This document shows, in pieces, positions 1-5,568 of a stretch of DNA of 42,838 nt. Within the stretch, counting starts at the first letter, position 1, and each line of letters begins with the position of its first letter. The stretch is from a virus: IMG/VR virus record IMGVR_UViG_3300008267_000107, positions 1-42,838 of that record; one strand, written 5' to 3'. Made by a program: the position numbers and the translations under genes. Under the pieces are notes generated by a model. It had not been told where the DNA came from. It made no database searches and was given only the letters and a program-made list of their open reading frames with translations.

Positions 1-31
1 ACTTCCTCGAAACCGTTAAGGAGACCGACTG

Positions 32-292
32 ATGCAAACGATGTTCCGAACCCTGCGGGCGCGTCGGGCGAACGCCCCTTCCGATGGCGTTACCGTGTTC
101 AACTTCATCATCCACAAGATGGACCCCGAGTTGGTGCAGTTGGTCTACGACTTGGCCGACAAGCGCGGCGGATACGACGCGATCGCGGCGGCGAAGCTGG
201 GCAAGGTGACCGGCGTCGATGCCGTCTGGATCCGCCGTCGCAGCTACGTCGAACTCTGGATGGACCTGGGCGGAGAGGTCTACCGGATCTGA
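32..292 (+). CDS. hypothetical early protein, 86 aa
   Basis: I do not recognise this protein. It is small and mixed alpha/beta in appearance, with a basic N-terminus (RARRA) and a central helical segment. The start is supported by AAGGAG at 18-23, eight bases before the ATG. The stop overlaps the next start as TGATG at 290-294, which suggests translational coupling to the sigma-like gene. Its leader nearly matches that of the gene at 41252, which hints that it belongs to the same early operon across the window ends. Role unknown. Confidence 0.7.
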   Translation: MQTMFRTLRARRANAPSDGVTVFNFIIHKMDPELVQLVYDLADKRGGYDAIAAAKLGKVTGVDAVWIRRRSYVELWMDLGGEVYRI

Positions 293-657
293 TGGCACGC
301 AGGCGCACAGCTAGGATGCGCCTGTTCGATGGGCACATCCCTTTAGTGGGGTTCCTGCTCAAACAGCTAGGCCCGTGGCGCGCACGCGCTGCGGGCTGTG
401 ACCAAGACGACCTATATCAGGCAGGGTTGATGGGCTTGTGGCGAGCGACCCTGACTTGGGACAAGAAGCGCAGCAGCTTTGCCACGGCTGCTGCTCACCG
501 TATCAAGGGTGAGATGCTGGACTGCATCGAGCGCGCACGGTTTGGAAAGCACCGGCACGCTAGACCTTTGATAGATCACGCAGCCATGCTGCATTCCAAC
601 ATGATGAGGGTAACCGATGAACGTTCACGAGATCGAGATGGCGTGGAAGAGTGCTGA
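292..657 (+). CDS. sigma-70 region 2-like small protein
   Basis: Residues about 38-80 read as region 2 of a sigma-70-family factor: an acidic DQDDLYQAGLMGLW helix followed by a WDKKRSSFATAAAHRIKGEM segment, close to the region 2 of FliA-type factors (DLxQxGxxGLxxA, then FxTYAxxRIRGxM). In true factors this helix pair contacts the beta-prime clamp helices and melts the -10 element. The protein is only 121 aa and has no region 3 or 4 after residue 80; the tail is polar and non-conserved. It could redirect or block host RNA polymerase, or be a degenerate remnant. The start overlaps the preceding stop (TGATG). Its 3' end overlaps the next gene by 41 bases. Family assignment is fairly firm; the function is inferred. 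Confidence 0.75.
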   Translation: MARRRTARMRLFDGHIPLVGFLLKQLGPWRARAAGCDQDDLYQAGLMGLWRATLTWDKKRSSFATAAAHRIKGEMLDCIERARFGKHRHARPLIDHAAMLHSNMMRVTDERSRDRDGVEEC

Positions 658-799
658 GTTCAACGAGATGCTGCTCCGCAGGCTTGCCGATGGGGTCAAG
701 CAATTCATAGCTAATTTTGAGGACGCCAAGATGAGTACGGCAGACATGTGGGACAGCTACGAAAACATGAAGCGGGTCTACAACGAGGTGATGCGATGA
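617..799 (+). CDS. hypothetical small acidic protein, 60 aa
   Basis: This is an unrecognised helical protein with regularly spaced charged and hydrophobic residues. GAGG lies about six bases upstream of the ATG. The gene begins inside the 3' end of the sigma-like gene and ends in an ATGA overlap with the next gene at 796. It belongs to the coupled early train. No motif suggests a function. Confidence 0.6.
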   Translation: MNVHEIEMAWKSAEFNEMLLRRLADGVKQFIANFEDAKMSTADMWDSYENMKRVYNEVMR

Positions 800-933
800 C
801 CGAGGGATTCAAGGGTGGACAGGGTCGCAGCGCGGGCGACGTTGTTGGCGATACCTTGGCATGGATGACAGCCATGGTCTTGGCGTTAGCCATCGCTGCT
901 CTGATCAACATCCTGGCAGCGGTGCTAGCATGA
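796..933 (+). CDS. small single-pass membrane protein, 45 aa
   Basis: The ATG at 796 overlaps the preceding TGA (ATGA), and the stop overlaps the next start the same way at 930-933. After a polar N-terminus of about 20 residues, the remainder is one long hydrophobic helix (TAMVLALAIAALINILAAVL), so an inner-membrane anchor is expected. Small early phage membrane proteins often interfere with host envelope functions or superinfection, but nothing here identifies a target. Confidence 0.6.
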   Translation: MTEGFKGGQGRSAGDVVGDTLAWMTAMVLALAIAALINILAAVLA

Positions 934-1226
934 GGACGAGACGAAAGATGTGCGACATGCAATGGGCCGAACTATATCGGGAGTTCAATCCTGATCGAGT
1001 GGCTGGCTTCTGGTGCTACAACTGCGAGAGGCCAACGTTTGTCGCATGGCACCTTAGCGGCGGGTACAAGTGCCGTCATTGCGGCAACGCTGACATCCTA
1101 CCTGAGTGGCCGAGGACCAAGGAAGGCTTGATCGAGGCGCAAGATTGGGCGCACGAGTTCGTGCCCAAGACACAGGCGTGGCGGATCGTTGACAGCGAAG
1201 GCCGCTATATCATTTGGTTTCTTTAG
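930..1226 (+). CDS. zinc-ribbon protein, 98 aa
   Basis: Two CxxC knuckles, Cys29/Cys32 (CYNC) and Cys48/Cys51 (CRHC), are about 16 residues apart. This is the usual spacing of a four-cysteine zinc ribbon, which normally binds nucleic acid or protein. The start at 930 makes an ATGA overlap with the preceding stop; an ATG at 948 is an alternative and would keep the ribbon. The gene is followed directly by the tRNA gene. The specific role is unknown. Confidence 0.65.
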   Translation: MRTRRKMCDMQWAELYREFNPDRVAGFWCYNCERPTFVAWHLSGGYKCRHCGNADILPEWPRTKEGLIEAQDWAHEFVPKTQAWRIVDSEGRYIIWFL

Positions 1227-1245
1227 CCAGGGCATCCTGGCGTCT

Positions 1246-1318
1246 GGCTCAGTAGCCCAACGGCAGAGGCAGCAGACTTAAAATCTGCCAAGTGTGGGTT
1301 CGACTCCCACCTGAGCCA
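1246..1318 (+). tRNA. tRNA-Leu (anticodon UAA)
   Basis: A full cloverleaf can be drawn. The acceptor stem is GGCTCAG (1246-1252) with CTGAGCC (1311-1317), and the D stem is GCC/GGC with T8 and A9 in place. The anticodon stem is GCAGA/TCTGC with loop CTTAAAA and anticodon TAA at 1279-1281. The T stem is GTGGG/CCCAC with loop TTCGACT, and the discriminator is A at 1318. The CCA end is not encoded. The variable loop is only five bases, so this is a class I shape, whereas bacterial tRNA-Leu normally has a long variable arm. It would read UUA (and UUG). TTA codons do occur in this genome, for example in the recT-like and YqaJ genes. Confidence 0.88.
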
Positions 1319-1340
1319 CATTTCTAACCGAGGAAAAGTT

Positions 1341-1568
1341 ATGCGAGTAAGCATGCAAGACGCTGTCGAGATGCGTCCTGAGATCCTGACATGGGATGGC
1401 ATCAAGACCGATGATCGGGCAGCTGTAGCAAAAGCTACCAACGCTGCGTACCTGTACGCACCAAACGAGGGAGAGCGTGACTGGTCAATGGCCGACCTTC
1501 GCTACAAGTACTACATCATCAAGGATGGGTACTACCGGAGGCGCAATGAGCCGCAAGGCGACGGATGA
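1341..1568 (+). CDS. hypothetical protein, 75 aa
   Basis: This is the first gene after the tRNA, with GAGGAAAAG just upstream of the ATG. It is a soluble-looking protein ending in a tyrosine- and arginine-rich segment (RYKYYIIKDGYYRRR). No family is recognised. The 3' end overlaps the candidate membrane-protein gene at 1546 in another frame. Confidence 0.6.
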   Translation: MRVSMQDAVEMRPEILTWDGIKTDDRAAVAKATNAAYLYAPNEGERDWSMADLRYKYYIIKDGYYRRRNEPQGDG

Positions 1569-1689
1569 GGTAGTGGCATGGCTCCTAATAGCTATGATGG
1601 GCCTCCTGATTCTCCTATGGACTACCTGTACGAGCAGTTGCGGCACCTTGCACAGACCGACCAACAAGACCAGCAGCTTAGGACGCTAA
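1546..1689 (+). CDS. small membrane or lipoprotein-like protein, 47 aa
   Basis: The ATG at 1546 is preceded by GGAGG with a four-base spacer. The product has a strongly hydrophobic helix (VVAWLLIAMMGLLILLW) followed by cysteines (TTCTSSC) and a short polar tail. The cysteines after the hydrophobic stretch could be a lipobox, so a small Rz1-like lipoprotein is one possibility, but the fit is loose. It overlaps genes on both sides in other frames, and all of 1578-1689 is also coding in the next gene. Real translation is uncertain. Confidence 0.35.
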   Translation: MSRKATDEVVAWLLIAMMGLLILLWTTCTSSCGTLHRPTNKTSSLGR

Positions 1690-1772
1690 TCCGTAGCTGC
1701 TATGCGATGAACAGCAACGTGAAGTATTGGGAGATCGAAGACACTTGGCACGCTGCAAAGCGTGAAGGATAA
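1578..1772 (+). CDS. hypothetical protein, 64 aa
   Basis: A small hydrophilic, glutamine-rich helical protein (LAQTDQQDQQLRTL) with no recognised family. GAGG occurs upstream of the ATG at 1578, and an ATG at 1620 is a possible alternative. It overlaps the candidate membrane gene at 1546-1689 and ends four bases before the start of the next gene. Confidence 0.5.
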   Translation: MAPNSYDGPPDSPMDYLYEQLRHLAQTDQQDQQLRTLIRSCYAMNSNVKYWEIEDTWHAAKREG

Positions 1773-1776
1773 CAAC

Positions 1777-2034
1777 ATGAGTACGTCAGTCGAAAGCTTG
1801 AGATACTGGCTAAAGAAAGCGCAGCCCGCACCATGGGGCACGTTTGAGACCCCATGCAAGAAGCACGGGGTCAAGTTTGAACTCTACGCAGCGGACTACG
1901 ACGTTGCGGATTTCTGGAGCGAGGGAAGCGCAGAGTTTTGCGCATTGGCTCGTAACCTCCTGCCCGAGATCCTGGCTGAGTTGGATTCCCTAAGGGCAGA
2001 GTTGGCTGCGCTGAAGGAGGTGGCCCGTGGCTAA
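1777..2034 (+). CDS. hypothetical phage protein with C-terminal coiled coil, 85 aa
   Basis: The ATG at 1777 has AAGGAT upstream; a GTG at 1762 in the same frame is less likely. The C-terminal half (LARNLLPEILAELDSLRAELAALK) resembles the coiled-coil tail common in small early phage proteins of the Ea22/ead type. The protein ends EVARG, and the same bases supply the ribosome-binding site and GTG start of the next gene. Function unknown. Confidence 0.6.
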   Translation: MSTSVESLRYWLKKAQPAPWGTFETPCKKHGVKFELYAADYDVADFWSEGSAEFCALARNLLPEILAELDSLRAELAALKEVARG

Positions 2035-2234
2035 ATCGCGCAAGAAGCCGAGGAAGCGCAAGACGCCAGCCGAGAGGTTGGACGGCATCGTGCTGCGCGC
2101 CCTCCGAGAGTACGGTCGGCACTGCCGAGAGTGCGGACGGAACGGCTGGATGCCGTTTCAGCCGGAGACTGCGCTGGAGTACGGACATGCGCAACGCGGC
2201 ATCCTGCGCGTGCTTCGGGAGGTGGCCCGTGGCT
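2016..2234 (+). repeat. 17-bp direct repeat carrying RBS and GTG start (2016-2032 and 2218-2234)
   Basis: The 17-base string GGAGGTGGCCCGTGGCT occurs at 2016-2032 and again at 2218-2234. In both places it encodes the last residues (VARG) of the upstream protein and supplies both the Shine-Dalgarno sequence and the GTG-GCT start of the downstream gene. It behaves as a duplicated coupling module. Confidence 0.8.
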
Positions 2235-2236
2235 GA
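2027..2236 (+). CDS. basic CxxC protein, 69 aa
   Basis: A GTG start at 2027 follows a strong AAGGAGGT with proper spacing. The N-terminus is extremely basic (AKSRKKPRKRKTPAERL), and a CRECGRNGW motif follows near residue 33, so half of a zinc knuckle or a nucleic-acid-binding surface is plausible. It overlaps the previous gene by eight bases and ends in the same EVARG peptide as that gene. It is not a recognised family. Confidence 0.55.
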   Translation: MAKSRKKPRKRKTPAERLDGIVLRALREYGRHCRECGRNGWMPFQPETALEYGHAQRGILRVLREVARG

Positions 2237-2471
2237 CCGCATCACCGACGAGCGGCTGCGCGAGATCGTTAGCACGCCGCTGTCGCTTGCTCCAGCCGTC
2301 TGCGACTACGTCGATGCGTGGTACTTCGCCGCCGAACTCCTCGCCGCCCGCGACCGCATCAAGCAACTGGAGAGTTGCGTGGTGGACCGAATGGCCGAGG
2401 CTTTGAAAAAGTTGCCGCCACTCAGCGATGCAAGGTTCATGCTGGTGCGGAAGCACAAGGAGACGCCATGA
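2229..2471 (+). CDS. hypothetical protein, 80 aa
   Basis: A GTG start at 2229 sits in the second copy of the 17-bp coupling repeat, with GGAGGT upstream. The longer reading frame from 2187 lacks such support. The protein is mostly helical (AAELLAARDRIKQLES). It ends in an ATGA overlap with the next gene at 2468. Role unknown. Confidence 0.6.
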   Translation: MADRITDERLREIVSTPLSLAPAVCDYVDAWYFAAELLAARDRIKQLESCVVDRMAEALKKLPPLSDARFMLVRKHKETP

Positions 2472-2674
2472 GCAGTTCCGACAAATCACTGATCGTCGCA
2501 GTCATGCGCTCGCTCGACCTCGCCAAACTTGGCGGAGTCGGGCGCATCGATGTTGATGCTGCAACTCCAGAGGGAATTGCTGCCGTCACCATGCTGACGA
2601 TGCCGACGCACGAAGCCGACCGTGTGCTGCGTCAGTTGCAGATGTGGGCCGACGACATAGGGAGAAAGCCATGA
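2468..2674 (+). CDS. hypothetical protein, 68 aa
   Basis: The ATG at 2468 overlaps the preceding TGA. This small soluble protein has no recognised domain. Its stop at 2672-2674 overlaps the ATG of the following zinc-finger gene (ATGA at 2671), so it is part of the coupled early train. Confidence 0.6.
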   Translation: MSSSDKSLIVAVMRSLDLAKLGGVGRIDVDAATPEGIAAVTMLTMPTHEADRVLRQLQMWADDIGRKP

Positions 2675-3228
2675 ACCATGCACGAAAACAATTCTGCCTT
2701 CGTGGTCACGACATGAATGACCCAGACAACTACCGGATCGACACTCGTGGGTACAAGAGATGCTTGGAGTGCCATCGCATGCACAACACGCATCAGATTG
2801 CCCCTAAAGTAAGGGGCTTCTGCTTTCGTGGTCACGATCAGAACGATCCAGAGAACGTAAGGATTGGGCCGACAGGCAAGAAGCGTTGCAGGAAATGCCG
2901 CCGCATCCTCGACAAAGAAAAGCGGCTTAAGCTTAACCCTCTACTGCCTGCCAACACTACGTTCACTAAGTGCAAGTCTTGCGGCAAAGACTACAAGTTC
3001 GCTACTAACTGGCAGTATTGCAGCAAGGAATGCTCAAAGAAAGAAAAGCAAAGCAACTTGTACGCAAGGCAGAACAAAAATCCTGATGGGAATGCTCTTG
3101 CCGGGACGGAGATCTTGGCGTTATACGAACGACTGGATCGTGCCAGCACAAGCTGGGAACGAGCAGACATCCGCAAGTTAATCCAAGACAAGCTATGCTC
3201 TCAAAGACGCAACTCCGCAAGCTCCTGA
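2671..3228 (+). CDS. multi-zinc-finger protein with duplicated GHD module, 185 aa
   Basis: GGAGAAAG precedes the ATG at 2671. The N-terminal half holds two copies of a zinc-knuckle module: FC-x-RGHDxNDPxN-x-RI followed by KRCxxC, at about residues 8-36 and 50-80. A third cluster, CKSCG then CSKEC, follows near residues 105-125. Modules of this type accompany phage HNH endonucleases and other nucleic-acid-binding proteins, but no HNH catalytic core is visible. The C-terminal 60 residues are helical. Most likely a DNA- or RNA-binding early protein; no enzymatic activity is supported. Confidence 0.65.
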   Translation: MNHARKQFCLRGHDMNDPDNYRIDTRGYKRCLECHRMHNTHQIAPKVRGFCFRGHDQNDPENVRIGPTGKKRCRKCRRILDKEKRLKLNPLLPANTTFTKCKSCGKDYKFATNWQYCSKECSKKEKQSNLYARQNKNPDGNALAGTEILALYERLDRASTSWERADIRKLIQDKLCSQRRNSASS

Positions 3229-3356
3229 CCGTGCCCGCTATCGTTCGCAAGATCGCTGCTGCGTGGGCCAAGGTCGAAGATCGCCTCGCCAAGAAGCGCA
3301 AGGTGTCCGTCGCCACGGTGCGGCGGATGCGCAAGTTGCTCAAGGCGTTGGCTTAG
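3195..3356 (+). CDS. very basic small protein, 53 aa
   Basis: A short frame overlaps the 3' end of the zinc-finger gene by 34 bases and runs to TAG at 3354-3356. The product is rich in Lys, Arg and Ala with alternating hydrophobics (VRRMRKLLKALA at the end), as expected for a small helical nucleic-acid-binding protein. There is no clear Shine-Dalgarno site. Its end overlaps the 3' end of the minus-strand gene that stops at 3340. It could be a chance frame. Confidence 0.4.
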   Translation: MLSKTQLRKLLTVPAIVRKIAAAWAKVEDRLAKKRKVSVATVRRMRKLLKALA

Positions 3357-4203
3357 AACGCTGACGGTAGCCGACGCAGCCATCACAGATGCAGCTAATG
3401 TGACCGAGAGGCATATTCGGAATGTGCTGCGTGCTGGTTACCTGACCGGGTCGTCCTCGCTGCTGTGCTGTAGGCGGTGAGGCGATCCACTCTGCGCGGA
3501 AGCTCTGCCAGTTCCTGGCCACCATCTCGGCGACCGCCCAGGCTACCGTGACCTTGGCTTTTGCTGCCTCACGCTCGACGGCAGCCCATGCGGTGGCCGT
3601 CAGCGGAGCACGCTTCGCCTTCCGCACCTTCAGCCAGTCTTGCCAAGCTTGCTCAGGAACACCTTCAGGTCGGGCGATAGCCCGCGCCTTCTGTGTAGTA
3701 TATGCTTCTGCTTCTGCTTCTGCTTGCGTAACGTGACGCGTTAAGGGCGTAACAGGTTCTGGCTTCGTCTCCTTCGACGACCGCTGTCTCTCCCTGTAGC
3801 GGCGCATCCGGTCCTTCGCGCCGTAGTCCCGCTCCCTGTAGCGCATAAAGTTGAGGACTAAATAGCCGCCTGTGACCCGCACCATGCGGCGTCCATCGTG
3901 CTCTGGGGTACGGCTGTCGAGGTCAGGCTGGCTCAGCTTCTCAAGCGCAGACAAGCCAGCATCTGCGGAGAGATTGGCCCTCGCTGCGATGCCGACGCCA
4001 GCAGCTTGCACCATGCCGTACCACCCAGGAGAGACCGTGAACCCAAGGGGATCCAAGGTCCGCACGCACAGCGCGTCCTGCTCCTCCATGATCTCAATCG
4101 GAGATGCCATGAGAAGTGCAGTGATAAACACATCCCTTACGTCCCTGTTGTTCCACAACGAGGAGTCCAAGATGCCCGAGTCCAGCTTAACGAATCCACC
4201 CAT
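3340..4203 (-). CDS. replication initiator (O-like / replisome organiser-like) protein, 287 aa
   Basis: The N-terminal ~110 residues (starting FVKLDSGILDSSLW, later GGYLVLNFMRYRERDYGAK) resemble the winged-helix N-terminal region of phage replication-organiser (O/DnaD-like) proteins. A very basic linker (RMRRYRERQRSSKE) follows, then a helical C-terminal region (about 185-245) that in this family recruits the host helicase loader. I chose the ATG at 4203 because it sits directly after a promoter-like sequence; a TTG at 4242 lies inside that promoter. There is no Shine-Dalgarno sequence. It probably starts theta replication together with host proteins, since no phage polymerase or helicase is seen. 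Confidence 0.6.
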   Translation of the reverse strand: MGGFVKLDSGILDSSLWNNRDVRDVFITALLMASPIEIMEEQDALCVRTLDPLGFTVSPGWYGMVQAAGVGIAARANLSADAGLSALEKLSQPDLDSRTPEHDGRRMVRVTGGYLVLNFMRYRERDYGAKDRMRRYRERQRSSKETKPEPVTPLTRHVTQAEAEAEAYTTQKARAIARPEGVPEQAWQDWLKVRKAKRAPLTATAWAAVEREAAKAKVTVAWAVAEMVARNWQSFRAEWIASPPTAQQRGRPGQVTSTQHIPNMPLGHISCICDGCVGYRQRSKPTP

Positions 4204-4206
4204 GAG

Positions 4207-4218
4207 CGTAACGTTACG
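4207..4218. promoter_or_regulatory. 12-bp perfect palindrome, possible operator
   Basis: CGTAACGTTACG is a perfect palindrome. It covers the -10 hexamer of the candidate promoter for the replication gene and ends four bases before the ATG. A regulator bound here would occlude RNA polymerase and ribosome access together. No cognate regulator is identified. Confidence 0.45.
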
Positions 4219-4239
4219 GCGAACGCAACGCGAGGTCAA
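4211..4239 (-). promoter_or_regulatory. candidate sigma-70 promoter for the replication gene
   Basis: Read on the minus strand: TTGACC (4239-4234), a 17-base spacer, then TAACGT (4216-4211). The expected start of transcription is within one to three bases of the ATG at 4203, so the mRNA would be leaderless. This fits the missing Shine-Dalgarno site. The -35 is five of six to consensus; the -10 is weak. Confidence 0.5.
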
Positions 4240-4240
4240 C

Positions 4241-4291
4241 AAAAAAACCCCTGTCAGCTACGGCGAGATGCGGCACCGTAACCGACAGGGG
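4241..4291 (-). terminator. rho-independent terminator
   Basis: On the minus strand CCCCTGTC (4291-4284) pairs with GACAGGGG (4255-4248), with an inner CGG/CCG pairing, and is followed directly by seven T residues (4247-4241). It would end transcription coming from the secreted-protein/rusA unit. The T tract abuts the -35 box of the next promoter. Confidence 0.75.
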
Positions 4292-4365
4292 AACCTCTTG
4301 GAGACAGACAACGAAGATCGGCTGACGCTGCTGGGGGGAGAGTCGCTGGGAGTTAGGCGACAGCG

Positions 4366-4752
4366 TCAGCCGGGTGTGCTGATGGGAGGGTAATCCATCG
4401 GCTCGTAGGATTCAAGCTTGATCCTCACGGAACCCGGCTTTTGCACTGTGCCCTGCTCGATTATCGCTCTCTTGAAATCTCTATCGTTCACCTTGAGCGC
4501 GTCGCATACGCCATCAAGCCCAGACTTCATGCGTCCGAGCAAGTTGTCCATGTCGTAGCGGCGGTTGTCGGGCGGGCAGAACAGCATGATCACTTGCCAC
4601 GGCCCCTTGGGCATCCGCTGCCTGACCGATTGCAGCATCGTCGTCGTGCAGCACACCTCTCGGTAGCGGGCTACAGCCTTCGACTTGACGACCCAGTGCT
4701 GCCTCTTGTTGGGGCTAAGCTCACTCGACGGCCACGGCAGGTTGATGATCAC
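4366..4752 (-). CDS. rusA: RusA-type Holliday junction resolvase
   Basis: This 128-aa protein has the RusA layout: an N-terminal segment LSPNKRQHW, then PPDNRRYDMDNLLGRMKSGLDG and DALKVNDRDF. Asp67, Asp69 and Asp90 match the three catalytic aspartates of E. coli RusA (120 aa), which bind magnesium and cleave four-way junctions. The GTG start at 4752 forms a GTGA overlap with the upstream stop; longer starts would run into the neighbouring gene. It likely resolves recombination or replication intermediates made with the RecT/YqaJ system before packaging. A terminator at 4241-4291 follows. Confidence 0.88.
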   Translation of the reverse strand: MIINLPWPSSELSPNKRQHWVVKSKAVARYREVCCTTTMLQSVRQRMPKGPWQVIMLFCPPDNRRYDMDNLLGRMKSGLDGVCDALKVNDRDFKRAIIEQGTVQKPGSVRIKLESYEPMDYPPISTPG

Positions 4753-5471
4753 GGTGCCGCCCACACATACCCAGTAGCCATGGCGTTTGCACTGGTCATC
4801 TGCTGCGGCGTACACGACGGCCAGACCAAGGTCTTGGCTACATGCAGTCGATCCCTGGCGTTGATTTGAAGGCCAGCGGCTGCGATCCTAGAGCCTTGCA
4901 GGACCGTAGCTGTACCCCAACTCAGGTGCATGTCGGAAGGCACCGTATGGATTAGGCTGCTATCTGGAGGCGGGGTAACCGTAGCCATCAGTTGCATCCA
5001 CGGCTGGTCTGGATACCAAGCGATGTCGATGCTGATCGACCATTCGTTCACGAACGTGCTGGCTCGGACCTGAGCGTGCGCGCCCTGAAGTTGCAGAAGC
5101 CACGACCGCATCGCTACACCGTTGACCGTCGGCATACCTCCCCAAGATTCAGTCGGATCGAAAGGCAACTGCACAACGGGACGGATGCACGGTGTCATCT
5201 GGTGTAGATCGATGACCTGGACTTGGCTAGCCATTAGCACAGCGTAGATGTCTACGATGGACTCATCGTCATCAGGTGGGCCAGACGCATAGACCCTTTG
5301 GCCGCCTGCTGGATCCCAACCAGCCCAGGCAGGGACGTTCTGCACCCTAGCCCGAAGCCATCCGTGAAAGGGCAGCGGGCTGTTGTTGTGCAGCGTAACG
5401 GTTTGTGCCGATAAGCAGGCGCAACCAACTAAGAACCACAACATCTTGTGTGCAGCGACAACAGCTTGCAT
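4749..5471 (-). CDS. secreted protein of unknown function
   Basis: Residues about 10-22 (MLWFLVGCACLSAQT) form a short hydrophobic export signal ending in a signal-peptidase-like SAQ; GCAC could instead act as a lipobox. The mature part (~215 aa) looks beta-rich and tryptophan-rich, with no family I recognise. Two starts are possible: ATG at 5471, ten bases after a perfect TATAAT, or ATG at 5444, which begins at the signal peptide. Neither has a Shine-Dalgarno site. It is the first gene of a two-gene unit with rusA (GTGA overlap). An exported protein beside a resolvase is unexpected, and no role can be assigned. Confidence 0.6.
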   Translation of the reverse strand: MQAVVAAHKMLWFLVGCACLSAQTVTLHNNSPLPFHGWLRARVQNVPAWAGWDPAGGQRVYASGPPDDDESIVDIYAVLMASQVQVIDLHQMTPCIRPVVQLPFDPTESWGGMPTVNGVAMRSWLLQLQGAHAQVRASTFVNEWSISIDIAWYPDQPWMQLMATVTPPPDSSLIHTVPSDMHLSWGTATVLQGSRIAAAGLQINARDRLHVAKTLVWPSCTPQQMTSANAMATGYVWAAP

Positions 5472-5481
5472 AAGATGTTGG

Positions 5482-5510
5482 ATTATATCGGCGAATCTTT
5501 AAATCGTTTA
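5482..5510 (-). promoter_or_regulatory. candidate sigma-70 promoter for the secreted protein/rusA unit
   Basis: On the minus strand there is a perfect TATAAT (5487-5482). A weak TAAACG lies 17 bases upstream (5510-5505). The predicted start is only a few bases before the ATG at 5471. It sits in the divergent gap with the YqaJ/recT unit. Confidence 0.5.
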
Positions 5511-5518
5511 CAAGAACC

Positions 5519-5546
5519 TTGAAGATGGGTGACCGGGTGCTACCAT
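5519..5546 (+). promoter_or_regulatory. possible promoter for the recombination operon
   Basis: TTGAAG (5519-5524), a 16-base spacer and TACCAT (5541-5546); each hexamer matches consensus at four of six positions. It would give a short leader before the ATG at 5569. Weak on sequence alone, but a rightward promoter is expected in this divergent gap. Confidence 0.3.
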
Positions 5547-5568
5547 GACCGACCCAACCAGGAGACAC

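Noticed and set aside
3872-4393. Plus-strand open frame opposite the replication gene
   Set aside because: It runs through the terminator and promoter and is antisense to a better supported gene.
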